Below are positions 22,790-34,268 of a stretch of 64,000 nt of DNA, piece by piece (within the stretch, counting starts at the first letter, position 1; each line of letters begins with the position of its first letter). The position numbers and the translations under genes are program-made. The notes below the pieces were generated by a model that had not been told where the DNA came from, did not search any database, and saw nothing but the letters and a program-made list of their open reading frames with translations. This stretch comes from Argopecten irradians (lineage: Eukaryota; Mollusca; Bivalvia; Pectinida; Pectinidae): assembly GCF_041381155.1 (NCBI RefSeq), contig NC_091147.1:34552909-34616908 (forward strand). Direction: 5' to 3'.

Positions 22790-25700
22790 CTGTAGACAGA
22801 CGACAAATAAACGCAGATTAATAATCTTTTTTATAAAAAATATTCGGTATATATTGTAAACAACTTATTCCGTTTGTTGCATTTTACAGATTAAGCTTCC
22901 TCGTTTTAGCATTTTACAGATTAAGCTTCCTCGTTTTAGCATTTTACAGATTAAGCTTCCTCGTTTTAGCATTTTACAGATTAAGCTTCCTCGTTTTAGC
23001 ATTTTACAGATTAAGCTTCCTCGTTTTAGCATTTTACAGATTAAGCTTCCTCGTTTTAGCATTTTACAGATTAAGCTTCCTCGTTTTAGCATTTTACAGA
23101 TTAAGCTTCCTCGTTTTAGCATTTTACAGATTAAGCTTCCTCGTTTTAGCATTTTACAGATTAAGCTTCCTCGTTTTAGCATTTTACAGATTAAGCTTCC
23201 TCGTTTGTTGCATTTTACAGATTAAGCTTCCTCATTTGTTGCATTTTACAGATTAAGCTTCCTCGTTTGTTGCATTTTACAGATTAAGCTTCCTCGTTTG
23301 TTGCATTTTACAGATTAAGCTTCCTCGTTTGTTGCATTTTACAGATTAAGCTTCCTCGTTTGTTGCATTTTACAGATTAAGCTTCCTTGTGGGTTGGTAT
23401 CCATTGTGACGTCATTATTTTGTCGTATGCGATTAGATTTCGCATATTTTGCGGCAAGAAGGAATCGCAAATATTGATCACGCGAAAAAGTGTCGAGCAT
23501 ACAAGCATAGATATAGTAATGACTCTAAATGGCGAAAATAAATTGCTGAGAAAACTTAACTAGGCATGAAACCGTGAAACAAAGTTACCGCGAAAATAAG
23601 GTGGTTACCAGTCATTGTATGGGACTACTGAAAATGTTTCTTTTATTTTTTTGCATTTAAAGATGCTCCACCGCTGAAAAATAGTATTTTTTTCACTATC
23701 AAAAACAGGAGCAGACGATTTAGTATTTTTCTTCTGTTACAAAAGTTACTTACTTTACACCATTACCACCATTGAAAAATTTGAGCTTCTAATTTTACTT
23801 CATGTTAAATATATGAAAAATAATTAATTGCATCCCGAAAAAAATCCGTGGCACTATATTCTATATGAAATGAAGTACTGATTGCGCATGCACCGAAGGC
23901 GAAATAAGTATTTTATATTATTTTTTGTGTTAATTAGGCATATATACACACGATTAAACACAAATTATTGTTCGAATGATGAATATCATTTATGCTCAGT
24001 CGGCGGTGGAACATCTTTAATTTATTTCTAATATTTTGTATATTGTTAATGCAACACAAATGAAATGTTGCTTGAAGGGAAATTACTTTCATAGGCATTG
24101 CCTGTTCAATCTCTTTTCATTTTAATGGAATTAAAATTTTGTTGAAATTAAAATTGTCATACCGTAAAAATGTATCAGTGATTCTGATTGGCTAGCTGTC
24201 ATTTGCAAAAATATATTAGTGATTTTGTCTGATTGGCTAGCTGTCATGATACAAATATGAATCAGTGATTCTGAATTCTGATTGGCTAGCTGTCATACTA
24301 AAAAAATGTATCAAATGATTCCTATTGGCTAACTAGGAGAGTTTATGATTATATGAAGCCGTGTGGATACAAAGAAGGCCACTACCATATTATAATTGTC
24401 ATGGAAAATGAAAATGAATTCCAGTAACCAGTTCGCCTATCAGGTTTAAATTTTCACTGGTTTCATTTTAATCGTTAGCAGTATAACATTATATTCGTTA
24501 TTTAGTTTTCATAATGTAATATGGTCTAGGATTTCATAGTCTCTGTGCCGAAATTAATATAGCTTTTGCAAATTGTATATTACATATAAGAGAAATATGA
24601 CATTTTGACAGATAGTATGACCCATAATATCTACCTACAGCCTAGATAACAAATTATATACTTTCCGTTCAGCCATCCTGAATACTCCCCAATACTCGGG
24701 TTTCGATCGCATATGATCTCTGCACCTCTGGGCTATTCCATACTAATAGTGAATGCAGCTTAAGCGAACAACTCACAGGCATGCAAAATTTCCTTTGAAG
24801 ACTACAGAGAGAGCGACGCTTAACTTCAAACCCAGGTATGCAACCACGGTGTACCATTATACGGATCTTTTGATGTACATCAAAGGACTAAATTACCTGT
24901 TCTGTTGCCTCCCGTTTTACTATGACATAGTCCAGGGGTGAAGAGATCGTAAGTGATTGGAACCCATGGAGTATCGAGGATGCCGTTCATCATTAAAAAA
25001 CAACAAATGAATTACATGGTGCTTACCTTAGGATAGGACGGTGATACGTAGATGGCGATATTATATTCAGATGAAGTTCCAGATTTAATTGGACAGTTAA
25101 TATTTTTGTTGGCACAGCAGTCTTCTGGGGATGGGAATTTGACAGGCACGCCAGCAATGATACCATATATGGAGTTGGTCGGTTTGCTCACGTCCTCATC
25201 TGTGTATATACAATGGTATCCATGGTTACATGTTTCACGACAGTGTATACGTAAACAACGTAAATAAACGTAGACAAACGATAATTCGGACGCCGATAGT
25301 CCGAAAAACTCACAATCCGGGCGGATATTATCGGGGGATACATTTGATTAGTGTCTACCTTAAATGAACCTAGCAGTCCGGGAAATTAGCAATCCGGACG
25401 GTTTGGACCAGGAACATAAGTGTTCGGATTATCGAGGGCCCACTGTATATATTTTGAATCATATTCTTACGTTAAGATATAACTATGAATATATATTTCA
25501 TATGTTAATGTTCGTTAGAAATTTTTTTTTCATGAATTCGAGAAGTTAATAATTTACATACATTGCCATAAATAGCGTAGAGAAACAAAAATAGACGTTT
25601 ACACAGCCCACGATTCGGACACATAAAGTTCTCAACATACATTCATATTAATTAAACAAAGCAATTAAAATAAATAATAAAATCATCGACAAGAAGATGG

Positions 25701-28700
25701 GATCGAGGTGACCTATGCAAACATCTACCGGTGTTATACAGAAAGCACACCCTGTGTACTGGGAAATAAATACCTAGGATATTTTCCGTGATTACATATT
25801 TGGATACGATATCTTGACTTACTTGCTGTATAGTTGACGACCATGGTAGCGTTCTTGCCGTGAACAAGATGGCACGGTTCAGCTGTACATCCTCCAACAT
25901 TGACACTGTGTATTGTGGCCCCCTTGGAACCTACAAGGTATATGCCAAATATGCTTTAACATTATTCACCCCTGAAGACACATTCAGGCTCTTCTAAATC
26001 AAAATTTAGACCAGTTCATTAAGAAATTTCAGGGGAAAATGAGCAAATGGTGCTTTGCTTTTCTTTGTCCGTTGTATCATTGTGAAACTGGCAAGACAAC
26101 TAGCTCTTTAAGCGAATTGCAAATAATTAGAACTATCTTGTAGCATGCTTTTTTATTTACTTTTACGTGGGTCATACCTAATACCTAATCTTAATATTCT
26201 TTTGGGTTTTTCTTTAAAAATTCCGAATAGTTATTATAATGTTGGCACAGTTTATGCTCAATGCTTTCATAAATGCTTTTATCGACTCTTCCTAAATCAT
26301 TATAAAAACAATTTCTTTGCGGTATTTTGGTTGGTTGAATAAACTTAACGTCCTTTCTAACAACTGTTGTCATTTTTGTCCCGTATGCAATGCTTTAAGT
26401 TTGTGAATATCTGTATGTTTGGGAGACTGTGGCATAATATGCGTTGTGGCTCTTGTAATAGTTAGACTCTTGTCCTTAGTGTAGTCTCACTGAATCTGGT
26501 CGCCAAAGCCATCGAGCAGCACATTTTTACTAGTTCACATTATACTGAAAACGGGCAAACCAGTCGTCCCACTCCTTCTAACGCTTAACTGCATAGACCT
26601 TTTACCATGAAAATACGCCCTGTTATCGAAATACGATATTTCCTAGTATTTACTTTTAGAACAATGGCATCGTGAAAATACTTACACACGATCCAAACGT
26701 TCCAAACATTTAATGAAAGATTAAATATTAATCTTATATATAATTATTGCCTAAAAAGCGTTCCTGTGTTATAAAAAATAACCATGAGTCGGTTTATTTT
26801 TCAAGTAGCTTATGATTTCAAACTTTGTAACCGTTTTTGGATGAAACGTGTAAGTTACTGAAATAAGATTATCGCATTTGTTCTGTTTCAAGAAAGTCAA
26901 CTACAGAGGTTGAATGCATGTAGATGCAGTTGATGATGTTTTTCGTTAAAATATTTCAAAGAATTTTCTTCTCATATTGCACAAATACAAGACATGGAGT
27001 CGTAATTCAATGGCATTGTGGTGTATTTGCGGCCTTAATTATTTTGGCGCTGCGACTGTGGTATGAGTTATAATCTCAAAGTTGTCACATGAACAGCAAA
27101 ACTGCGGTAAAAAAGGACTCATTTTTATAGCCTCCAAAAAGACTAACACTACAATGGGGAAATAATGCTTAACCGAGACTGTTATCAAGCTACGCGGAGA
27201 CGGAGCTACAGCGGGATTTATCAGCTACAGGAGGTATCAAGAGTATATTGAGGAAGAAGGAATTAGATAAACAAAGATGTAGATCTAATGACACTGCAAT
27301 GGGGACTACAACCATACATGCGTATGCTTAAGTGTCAGCATGTCGAGTGAGAGATAATTTGGTGATCCTCGACAATATTAGATATTGTAAAGTGCATCAC
27401 GTATTACTTTAACGATCAGCTTGGCCAAGTTGTAGAAAATGTGATTATGATAATTGCAGTTTAACGACAATTTTCAAATCATTGTAAAACAAAACCTCGT
27501 ACCACTAACTAATCAAAATTGTAATCTTTACCTAATTACCGACTTAAGTAAAAATATGACCCCAGGTTTTGAATCGTGTAGCATTATACGGTTAACATTA
27601 TAGGTTCTTTCATTGTACAACGATTGATTAATATTATCAGTAAACAATGATATGACGTCAGAATTTTAAGACGTCGTGACAAAAAAAAAGGCAGCTCCTA
27701 CTGGATTTTTGCAACGCATATTGACGTTAATGTAATTTCAAATTTTTGATTAATTTGTTACAGTTATGTGATAACCACTTTGTGTTCGTTCATTTGAGAT
27801 TTCATTAAACTTGTCTGAAATTTTTAATTTTTTGCTCGTTAAGGCTTGCGAAAAAAATCGTCTTAAGACTCGATCTTACATATATACTATTTGAAGAAAT
27901 GCTGTTTGATACTCCACTTTATGCAAAATAACTAAAAAAAACCAGATCGAGATATCTGTACTTAAAATTCATTGGACGAAAAACGTTTTCTTTGCATGTG
28001 CAACTTATATGAAATTGTCACTGATGTCAGATACATGTATTGGGTGATGAGAGGTGTTCAAATTAATGAATTGAAAATAAATTGAATCTACGGCAGATTT
28101 ATGAAAGATAAATCGGCATTTTTGGCGATCTCGTTGTCCAAAAAAATCTCATTTCGAGTTATAAGAACATTTTATGTATGATATTTGTCAATCGGATCCA
28201 AAATTTACTTCGTATAATCCGAGTTCTTCGAGTTTTCCGAATTCGAATTATCCGAGTTCTTTAAACAAAGATAAAGAGGGGAATTCGGCCGGGACCGGCA
28301 AAGAACTTCGTATTAAGCCGGATTTTCGAATTATCCGAGTTCGTATCAACCAAGTTCCACTGTATTGGGTGATGAGAGGTGTTCAAATTAAGAACTAAAT
28401 TGAATCAAATTTATGTCATCTTAGATAATACAGTTTCATTCTTTTTAATGTTAGTTTGATCCTATTTTCTCTATTTAGTGAACTGCCAAATCCTGTACTT
28501 GTAAGTGTTACCCTCGTTGTTTGAAAGAAATGTCATTTCCATGATACAACTGTTTATTTAAAATATCTAGGGAAGTGTCAAGATTATATTGAGAAAGAAG
28601 AAGGAAGGAGATTACTGAAGACACAGGTGTGTAATCACTTCCCTAATATGATATATCTTCTATTGTGTGAAAGGTGGGCATATTCCTTGATTTATAAACG

Positions 28701-30742
28701 GCTTCACTTGTTCTATTATCTAAAAGGTACCACAGAATCAAACCAAAAATAGATTTCTGGATATCCCCTCATTAAGAGGTGAATGTTTCGGAGCCTGCTG
28801 ATTGGATATTAATGGTGCATCAGTTTCAAATGTTTAATGTATGGATAGGGCAATATATGTTTATGTTAAATATGTAACGATTTTTAAGTCAGTTTCTGAC
28901 AGGGGAAATAATCAAGATTAATTTTATGAAAATCTTTGTCAAATTTTAGTGCAGAATTCAACGAAAGATGGACACACACATAAAAGTTTAGCAAGTTCTA
29001 TTCAAAGTTATGTGAGATGACCCTCTTCGAAATTAGCGATGAATGACCGGACTTGAAAACTCTATTTAACCTGGACAGTTGCAAAACGTTAGCATTGTTG
29101 TCTATAGAAAATAATTTGGTTCTGAGGTCTTTAAAAGTCCACGTTGTTTGAAAGGTACTTGGTTGTTACAGATTAACCTTGTCCTTGTAGATAACATAGG
29201 TCAATATCTTGGCTTACACGTCTCCTAGCCTACGTCGGTTCGGACTTTGATTAGATTTGTACAGATAGAAGTCTCTCTCTCACCTGTGTATGTTTCGTTT
29301 ACACTGGTTGAACTGTGACTGGATTTGACATGCCGTTGTCTTTCGGACTATTAATGTTGCTTAAGTTTATACCCTCATAGCTATAGTGCCCATGTATATA
29401 TACAATGTACCTGTCAAAACCGGCCCTTGTCAAATCCGGATACTTGCCTATTCCGGTTTAATATCGTATGCTAGTTTCCGTTTTAATAATTAAAACCTGT
29501 ATATCCGGATACATGTTTATATGAGCTAAGTATGCTGGTTCTGATGACATCCGGTTTAGACATTATATTCTCTTGATGATAGGCATAGAAAAGCATTTTT
29601 AAATATATATGTACGTTACAAACTTGAAGATTATTAGAATATATATGTACATACACTTTGATGATTTTAAATGAGCGGTTTTTTTCATATGCAGTTTTAT
29701 GAAGAGAGTCTTTTTGTATTGCATGGGCAAAGTCACTACATTTCAGGCATGTGATAATTACTATTTTCTCATATCTACACGTGTATTGCATGGCTACCCA
29801 TGCAATGTTTTCATAGACACTAGACTGGCTTTACTTTAAAAGATAAAAACAATGGGATTTCCGTAAAAAATATCACGCAATTTCTATGTATGGAGAGATG
29901 ACTTGCTATTGCGTTCTATTTTAATTTCTTTCAACATGGCGGAAAATCATAGTATTAGAATTGTAATAAAACGTCGATGTAAAATATCCTCGGGATCACA
30001 AAATGTTGAAAAACCCTCGGCAAGCCTCAGGTTTTACAACATTTTGAGACCCTCGGGTAAAATATCCTTATCCTTCATATCCACATATGAAACAGTCATA
30101 TTGTTGATCTGTTAAGGATCTCCTAAAATTGTAGGCATATATTTCTTCGCGTGAATGGCCAGCTGTTTTATCAATTCCATTGCAAACTCTTCTTCATACA
30201 TCAACACTTAGAAGCAACTGCATATAATTCAATATCAATTATCAGTATTTTCAAGTATAATTCGCTATTGTATTACTGTGTAAAGTAATGTAAAGCAGAA
30301 TAATCGATATATGTATGCATGATGATATTTTAATGTTACATGTAAACTTATGTAACTAAACAAAATATAAAAGTAGATAAAGCAAGACAGGTTTAGAGAA
30401 GCTAGGGCCACTAAACTCCTCCAACAGAAAGTTTATAGAAAGAAAAATGTTTTGAAAAATCCCCTCTTTCTCAAAAACAGTTGAAATATCATTTTCTTTT
30501 ATAAAAACATTTTTGCAAATATAAATGAATTAGGTTAATATAGATTGGATTCCACTATAGAAAGAAAATTTATTTCTCGGACCGCCGTTAATAGATTAGA
30601 TATTTTGTAAAAAATCATTTTACGAATTTAAATAAATAAACACAATTTTGATAGGATACCCACCACAGTCTTGGAATTTGACTGGATCAGCCAAAGCTAC
30701 TCCTAAGAAAACTGCGGAGAGGACCACGAGTGTAAACTCCAT
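22700..30742 (-). CDS. NPC2: NPC2-like paralogue NPC2-2, complete four-exon gene
   Basis: Coding exons are 30664-30742, 25823-25930, 25027-25199 and 22700-22789; the total is 450 bp, or 149 aa plus stop, with the same intron phases (1, 1, 0) as copy A. Signal peptide is residues 1-18 (ending GVALA), then DPVKFQDCG at 19-27, GCTAEPCHL at 40-48, GIIAGVPVKFP at 75-85, EDCC at 88-91, CPIKSG at 98-103, PSYPK at 116-120 and VLDDSKQDFLC at 129-139. The six family cysteines (26, 41, 46, 90 or 91, 98, 139) are present. Sequons lie at N53 (NAT) and N59 (NYT). It is clearly diverged from copies A and B, so this is an older duplication lying between them in the same orientation. No inactivating change is seen. 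The GVPVKFP motif is closer to vertebrate GVPVPFP than copy A's GVQVKFP. Role as a sterol or lipid carrier is inferred from the family. Confidence 0.92.
22878..23390. repeat. 30/31-bp minisatellite in intron 3 of NPC2-2
   Basis: About 11 near-perfect 30-bp units (ATTTTACAGATTAAGCTTCC followed by TCGTTTTAGC), then about six 31-bp units where TTTTAGC becomes TTTGTTGC. The change of unit type is sharp at about 23207. The long minus-strand frame across it is only a consequence of a unit length divisible by three. Confidence 0.95.
23661..24016. mobile_element. 356-bp MITE, AGATGCTCCACCGC ends, TTAA flanks
   Basis: Begins AGATGCTCCACCGCTGA and ends TCGGCGGTGGAACATCT, with TTAA on both sides (23657-23660 and 24017-24020). 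TTAA targets are typical of piggyBac- and Kolobok-type transposases. Related copies: 37698-38060 and relics at 20330 and 35190. It lies in intron 3 of NPC2-2. Confidence 0.75.
24157..24335. repeat. Short tandem repeat, GATTGGCTAGCTGTCAT
   Basis: Three to four diverged units of about 50 bp, each with a TGATTCTGATTGGCTAGCTG stretch followed by CAT and an A-rich linker. In intron 3 of NPC2-2. Confidence 0.75.
24680..24985. mobile_element. ~300-bp TCATCCTCGAT-family MITE in intron 3 of NPC2-2
   Basis: Shares GAAGACTACAGAGAGAGCGA, TTTTGATGTACATCAAAGGA, CTTTTACTATGACATAGTCC type sequence and an ACCCATGGAGTATCGAGGATG end with 49341-49650 and 21085-21395. The left end is decayed (ATACTCGGGTTT). Confidence 0.65.
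25027..25199 (-). CDS. NPC2: NPC2-2, coding exon 3
   Basis: A 173-bp exon between acceptor TATACACAG and donor GTAAGC. It encodes SIYGIIAGVPVKFP, EDCCANKN, CPIKSGTSS and SPSYPK. An open frame on the opposite strand over the same bases (25052-25267) is a shadow. Confidence 0.93.
25270..25450. mobile_element. Tigger/pogo-like MITE fragments
   Basis: Two AATCCGGAC-rich pieces; the right one ends GTTCGGATTATCGAGGGCCC then ACTGTA. Read on the minus strand this is close to CAGTGGAACCTCGATAATCC, the terminal form of pogo/Tigger elements next to a TA target. Related pieces at 18725-18815 (and 63480-63560 in block B) and 28190-28363. Confidence 0.55.
25823..25930 (-). CDS. NPC2: NPC2-2, coding exon 2
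   Basis: A 108-bp exon, phase 1 at both ends, donor GTAAGT. It contains ATIHSVNVGGC, AEPCHLVHG and the NYT sequon. Same length and phase as exon 2 of copy A. Confidence 0.93.
26425..26590 (-). mobile_element. Truncated copy of the 62083-62620 retroposon
   Basis: CACATTATACTGA.AACGGGC.AACCAGTCGTCCCACTCC occurs in both, together with a TTGTAATAG/TTGTATAG stretch. Only the middle part is kept here, in intron 1 of NPC2-2. Confidence 0.6.
26600..27650. other. Intron 1 of NPC2-2, no gene seen
   Basis: AT-rich, no supported exon, RNA gene or repeat. Confidence 0.4.
28037..28410. repeat. Pogo-like fragment between direct repeats
   Basis: TATTGGGTGATGAGAGGTGT and the following bases occur at 28039 and again at 28366, flanking a 28190-28363 stretch with several TTATCCGAGTTC motifs that ends in CCACTG next to TA. 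It looks like a local duplication associated with a pogo/Tigger-type MITE. Confidence 0.55.
28430..29400. other. Intron 1 of NPC2-2, no gene seen
   Basis: AT-rich, with no supported exon or RNA gene. Confidence 0.4.
29835..30115 (+). repeat. Dispersed repeat with GGCAAGCCTC hairpin, copy 1
   Basis: Aligns with 42675-42975 from TTTAAAAGATA to CATATCCACATATGAAA. Contains an inverted repeat around CCTCGGCAAGCCTCAGG (TAAAATATCCTCGGGATCAC against GACCCTCGGGTAAAATATCC). In intron 1 of NPC2-2. Confidence 0.7.
30664..30742 (-). CDS. NPC2: NPC2-2, coding exon 1 (signal peptide)
   Basis: The start codon at 30742-30740 follows AACAAG (favourable -3 purine). It encodes 26 residues: a hydrophobic leader and DPVKFQDC, then the first base of the split glycine codon. 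The donor is GTGGGT, a little weaker than in copy A. Confidence 0.92.
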
Positions 30743-30779
30743 CTTGTTACTTAAGGAAGTGTTATCAGTGTCTTCTATC

Positions 30780-30788
30780 TATATATAG
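30780..30788 (-). promoter_or_regulatory. Candidate TATA box of NPC2-2
   Basis: A TATATATA run on the minus strand about 40 bp upstream of the ATG. Position relative to the start codon is like that of the TATAAA of copy A. The region is AT-rich, so a chance match is possible. Confidence 0.4.
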
Positions 30789-30945
30789 TTTAAGTAACCT
30801 TGACATTAACTCAGAAAGCCTTATGTAGATCTTACGACTTCTTCAGATGATAACCGCTCGTTTAGGACACTCGAGACTTATATCTTAGAGACACTCGCGC
30901 TTATAGTCAGTATTATGAATGAATCGTATCTGCTGTGCACTTTAA

Positions 30946-31333
30946 CGGCCCACTACCTTACCGAAACTTTTTTTTTTTAAATCGGAATGTAAAACGTGAT
31001 TGATAATTTTCTAGAACCACAAAAATTATTACGTAATAGTTAGTACTACACTTATCATCACCATCTGAACAATTCGATTAAAACAAATAAAAGTCAATTT
31101 CCATATCGCTTTGTCTCATGTTTTCCTGTTGTCATCATAATTACCGCGAGTTAGTTGACTCACTGCACTAGCCAAAACAGTGAAACGAATCTTCTCTGTT
31201 TTATCAACATAGATAATGAAAGAAATCTTGCATTTGCTTGGTGTTGTAACCTCATCTTAGGCCATTAATATAAATGTTCGTTTACTTTTTTTAAATTTTT
31301 TTAAGGAACTTTTTTATGGAAAGGTAGTGGGCC
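30946..31333. mobile_element. 388-bp MITE with TTAA flanks upstream of NPC2-2
   Basis: Left end CGGCCCACTACCTTACCGAA, right end GGAAAGGTAGTGGGCC, flanked by TTAA (30942-30945, 31334-31337). Related to 46732-47033 by ends and to 10195-10540 by interior. It sits about 160 bp upstream of the TATA-like run of NPC2-2. Confidence 0.75.
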
Positions 31334-31830
31334 TTAAACGTTTATGGATTATCATGACTGAGCCATTATAATATAGAGTGTAATTCACGCTCCTGACATT
31401 AAAATGCATTTACATTTGTAATCAACGCACAGAAAAAAATCGAAAAGTAAGTGTACGAACCAAACTTGAAATGAAAGAAATACCGGTATCCGTAAATGCA
31501 CATTCTGTGACATCCTAAGATATATGATCTTCTGTTGTATTTATCTAAAAGTAATAAAGAATTTAACTGCATGTCAATATATCTTACCTCAATAACGCTG
31601 TGATGGTTGTACATTGTTCCGTAGGTAATAACTTAATTACAATTTACAAATTACAAGTTTTAACATATGTACGTTATTTTGAATTTGATTATGTTTTTTC
31701 TTTTTTTAGCTATTTCATGTTTGCTATCCATGTTATTAGCTACCTCTAAGAGCGCTTTTACAGATAAAAAATATGTGACGTCAAATATATCAAAATTATT
31801 ATTTCTCACCATTAATATTATATAAATGTT

Positions 31831-32401
31831 GGCATATTTCTGCCATCGTGTTATTTCAGGTCGCGTTATGTTAACATAACCTTGCCGAGATATTTATGTC
31901 GACAAGTCGAGTTATAACATGACTGATTGATATATTTATGTTGATAAATAAGGGATCTTACATGAGTGGCTATGTAATATGAAATTTATCAAACGAGTTC
32001 AATAATTTGATATGCCACGAGCCTTTACTGAAACAATTATGCGACGTCATATAAAGATTATGACGGCAAAAGTACCTGTGACGTCACAATAGTGTTATTA
32101 CACATGTGTCTTACGATATTTATGGCATGCCTAGAAGGACCAGTTATGTGATAAGACAAGTTTTAACACGATTTATTGATATAATTATGTTGGAAAGTCG
32201 AGTTACACTATCGCGACTGATTATCATATACCTCGTCAAAGTAAGGTAAGTCGATATTTTGATATACAAGTCGACTTTCTAAGATGTAAGTCGACTTGTC
32301 GACACATATATTTTAATAAGTTATATCATAACTCTTCTAGTTGAAATAATTATCTCGGCAAAGTTACTCGACCAAAAATAACACAATGGCAGAAATACGC
32401 C
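31831..32401. mobile_element. 571-bp inverted-repeat element, TTTCTGCCATYGTGTTATTT ends
   Basis: Starts GGCATATTTCTGCCATCGTG and ends CACAATGGCAGAAATACGCC, reverse complements with two mismatches. The symmetry continues inward (TTGCCGAGATA against TTATCTCGGCAA). Inside, GTCGACTTGTCGAC-type motifs recur. No target duplication could be recognised. Confidence 0.7.
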
Positions 32402-32409
32402 ACCACAAA

Positions 32410-33420
32410 TATGATATCAAATGCCTAAATGGAGTAAATGCAAAATATTGTATACCTTATTATTTTCGCGGGGATGGAATTTTCTCGATAATTATGATCG
32501 CAAAAATTTGATACGCGTAAATAACCAATTTTACAATTCAGTCTAAGAGAGCATAACCATTTCGGATGTGGGTACAGCGTGCATATTGTACATGTTTAAT
32601 CGTATTGCTATACCATTTGGACCTTCAAATACAAAATACTTGACAATGACACGTAATTTCTCAAAAATTTTGTTACATGTTTCATATGGAATGTAGAACA
32701 ATACATTTATGCCGTACCTTACCTCATGGTTATGTAAAAGAATTAGCCTCACTTAATTGTGTTTTTAAGAAGTGTTGATCTGAAAAACTTTTGATGTTTT
32801 CTACATTTTTTCATGTATTTTATCATTTCTATTACATTGCTTTTATTAACTCAACCTTTTGGTTCAGTTGCATCTAATTCACATTCCACATGTGGACAAT
32901 AAAATACTTTGTATTGACAAGTCAAAAATAATAATAGTTTGAATAGAATAACTTTTGATTATATGATTAAAATAAAAAAATAATCAAAAAATAAAATTCA
33001 ATAATTTTACTTTATAAAATCTTATTTATTCCGAAGCAAGTGCTTCTTAAAATGAATGATTATACCTTATAATCAATTAGTAATTTCAAAACATGATTAT
33101 TTCTGCTGAGTAGACATGTTACCAATAAACAAAATAAAACTAGATACATCGTGCACTAGTTATAAAAACCAGAAAGCTATTACAATGAATACATAAAATA
33201 ATATATCTCTAGATTAGAGCGAACAAGATTAACATTATCGTGACTGGGAAATGCTGACTGTCTGGTAATGGCAAATGCTGCTGGGACCTCCATAGGGACC
33301 TAATTATAATGACTTCAGTAAAACACAACATTCCGTCCGATCGGGTCAGTAGTCTGTGGGGGATTTCAGTGTTTAGACTAATGAATAAACTGTGCATTCT
33401 GGGAGCGTTTCAGGCTAAAT
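32410..33420. other. No gene seen
   Basis: AT-rich and without supported exons, RNA genes or clear repeats. Confidence 0.4.
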
Positions 33421-33463
33421 CCAATGATAAACCATCATAACTCTTTTGTTTTTGATGTCTGTT

Positions 33464-33985
33464 TAACCGACCAAATTTCCCTAATAATCAGACAATTGGT
33501 TCTGATTTATGGTTGCCCGATACACGGACTATTGTTTTTATCTGGTGTCGGAATGACCGGCAAAATTCACGAATGGTTGACCGACCAATGTTTAATACTC
33601 AGACATTGATTCTGATATCTGGCTGACCGACCCTAATACTCCGACATTAATTCTGATATCTGGCTGAACGACCGAATTCCCTAATACTAAAATAATTGAC
33701 TCTGGTATCTAGTTATCAGACTCCATTCCCTAATACTAAGACAATGATTTTCATGTCAAGTTGACCAACCAAATTCTCTAATACTCAAACATTTGGTTAT
33801 AATGACAAGCTGGACCAACCGAATTCTCTATTACTCAAATCATTGTTTCTGATGTCCAGCTGATACTCAGAAAATTGTTTCTAATATATATGGTTGACCG
33901 ACCAAATTCCCTAATACTCGGATAATCGATTCTGATGTCCAGTTCATCGACCAAATTTCCTAATACTCGGACAATTGCTTAAGGT
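33464..33985. repeat. Degenerate tandem repeat, ~57-bp unit
   Basis: About nine diverged units built from ACCGACCAAATTCCCTAATACT, CGGACAATTG and TTCTGATATCTGG segments. The decay suggests an old array. Confidence 0.8.
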
Positions 33986-34045
33986 TCTAATCACTTTATA
34001 ACGATAGGGGGAAAATGGTTTCAGATTTTTACCTTAATGCAATGA

Positions 34046-34268
34046 TTGTGGTTTGCGTTTTATTAGATGAACGCCCTATTAACAGCCAGGGTCATGTAAG
34101 GACGTGTCAGGTTTGTCGGTGGAGGAAAGCAGGAGTACCCGGGGAAAAACTACCGACCAGCGGTCAGTACCTGACAACTGTCCCACATGGGATTCGAACC
34201 CGCATCCCAGAGGTAGAGGGCTTGTGGTAATATGTCGGGACATCTTAACCAATCGACCACCGCGGCCC
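34046..34268 (-). mobile_element. tRNA-derived SINE, full length
   Basis: Read on the minus strand: GGCCGCGGTGGTCGATTGG start, box A (TCGATTGGTTAAG, 34255-34243), box B (GGTTCGAATCC, 34200-34190), then a body and a GTTAATAGGGCG 3' part ending in a T/A-rich tail. Flanks carry an imperfect target duplication, CTTAATGCAATGA (34033-34045) and CTTAAATGCAATGA (34269-34282). Closely resembles tRNA-type SINEs that are common in mollusc genomes. Internal promoter boxes would be used by RNA polymerase III. Confidence 0.85.

Noticed and set aside
22865..23182. 105-codon minus-strand frame of 10-residue repeats
   Set aside because: A 30-bp minisatellite unit without stops gives this automatically; it lies in intron 3 of NPC2-2.
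25052..25267. 71-codon plus-strand frame
   Set aside because: Shadow of NPC2-2 exon 3 on the opposite strand.
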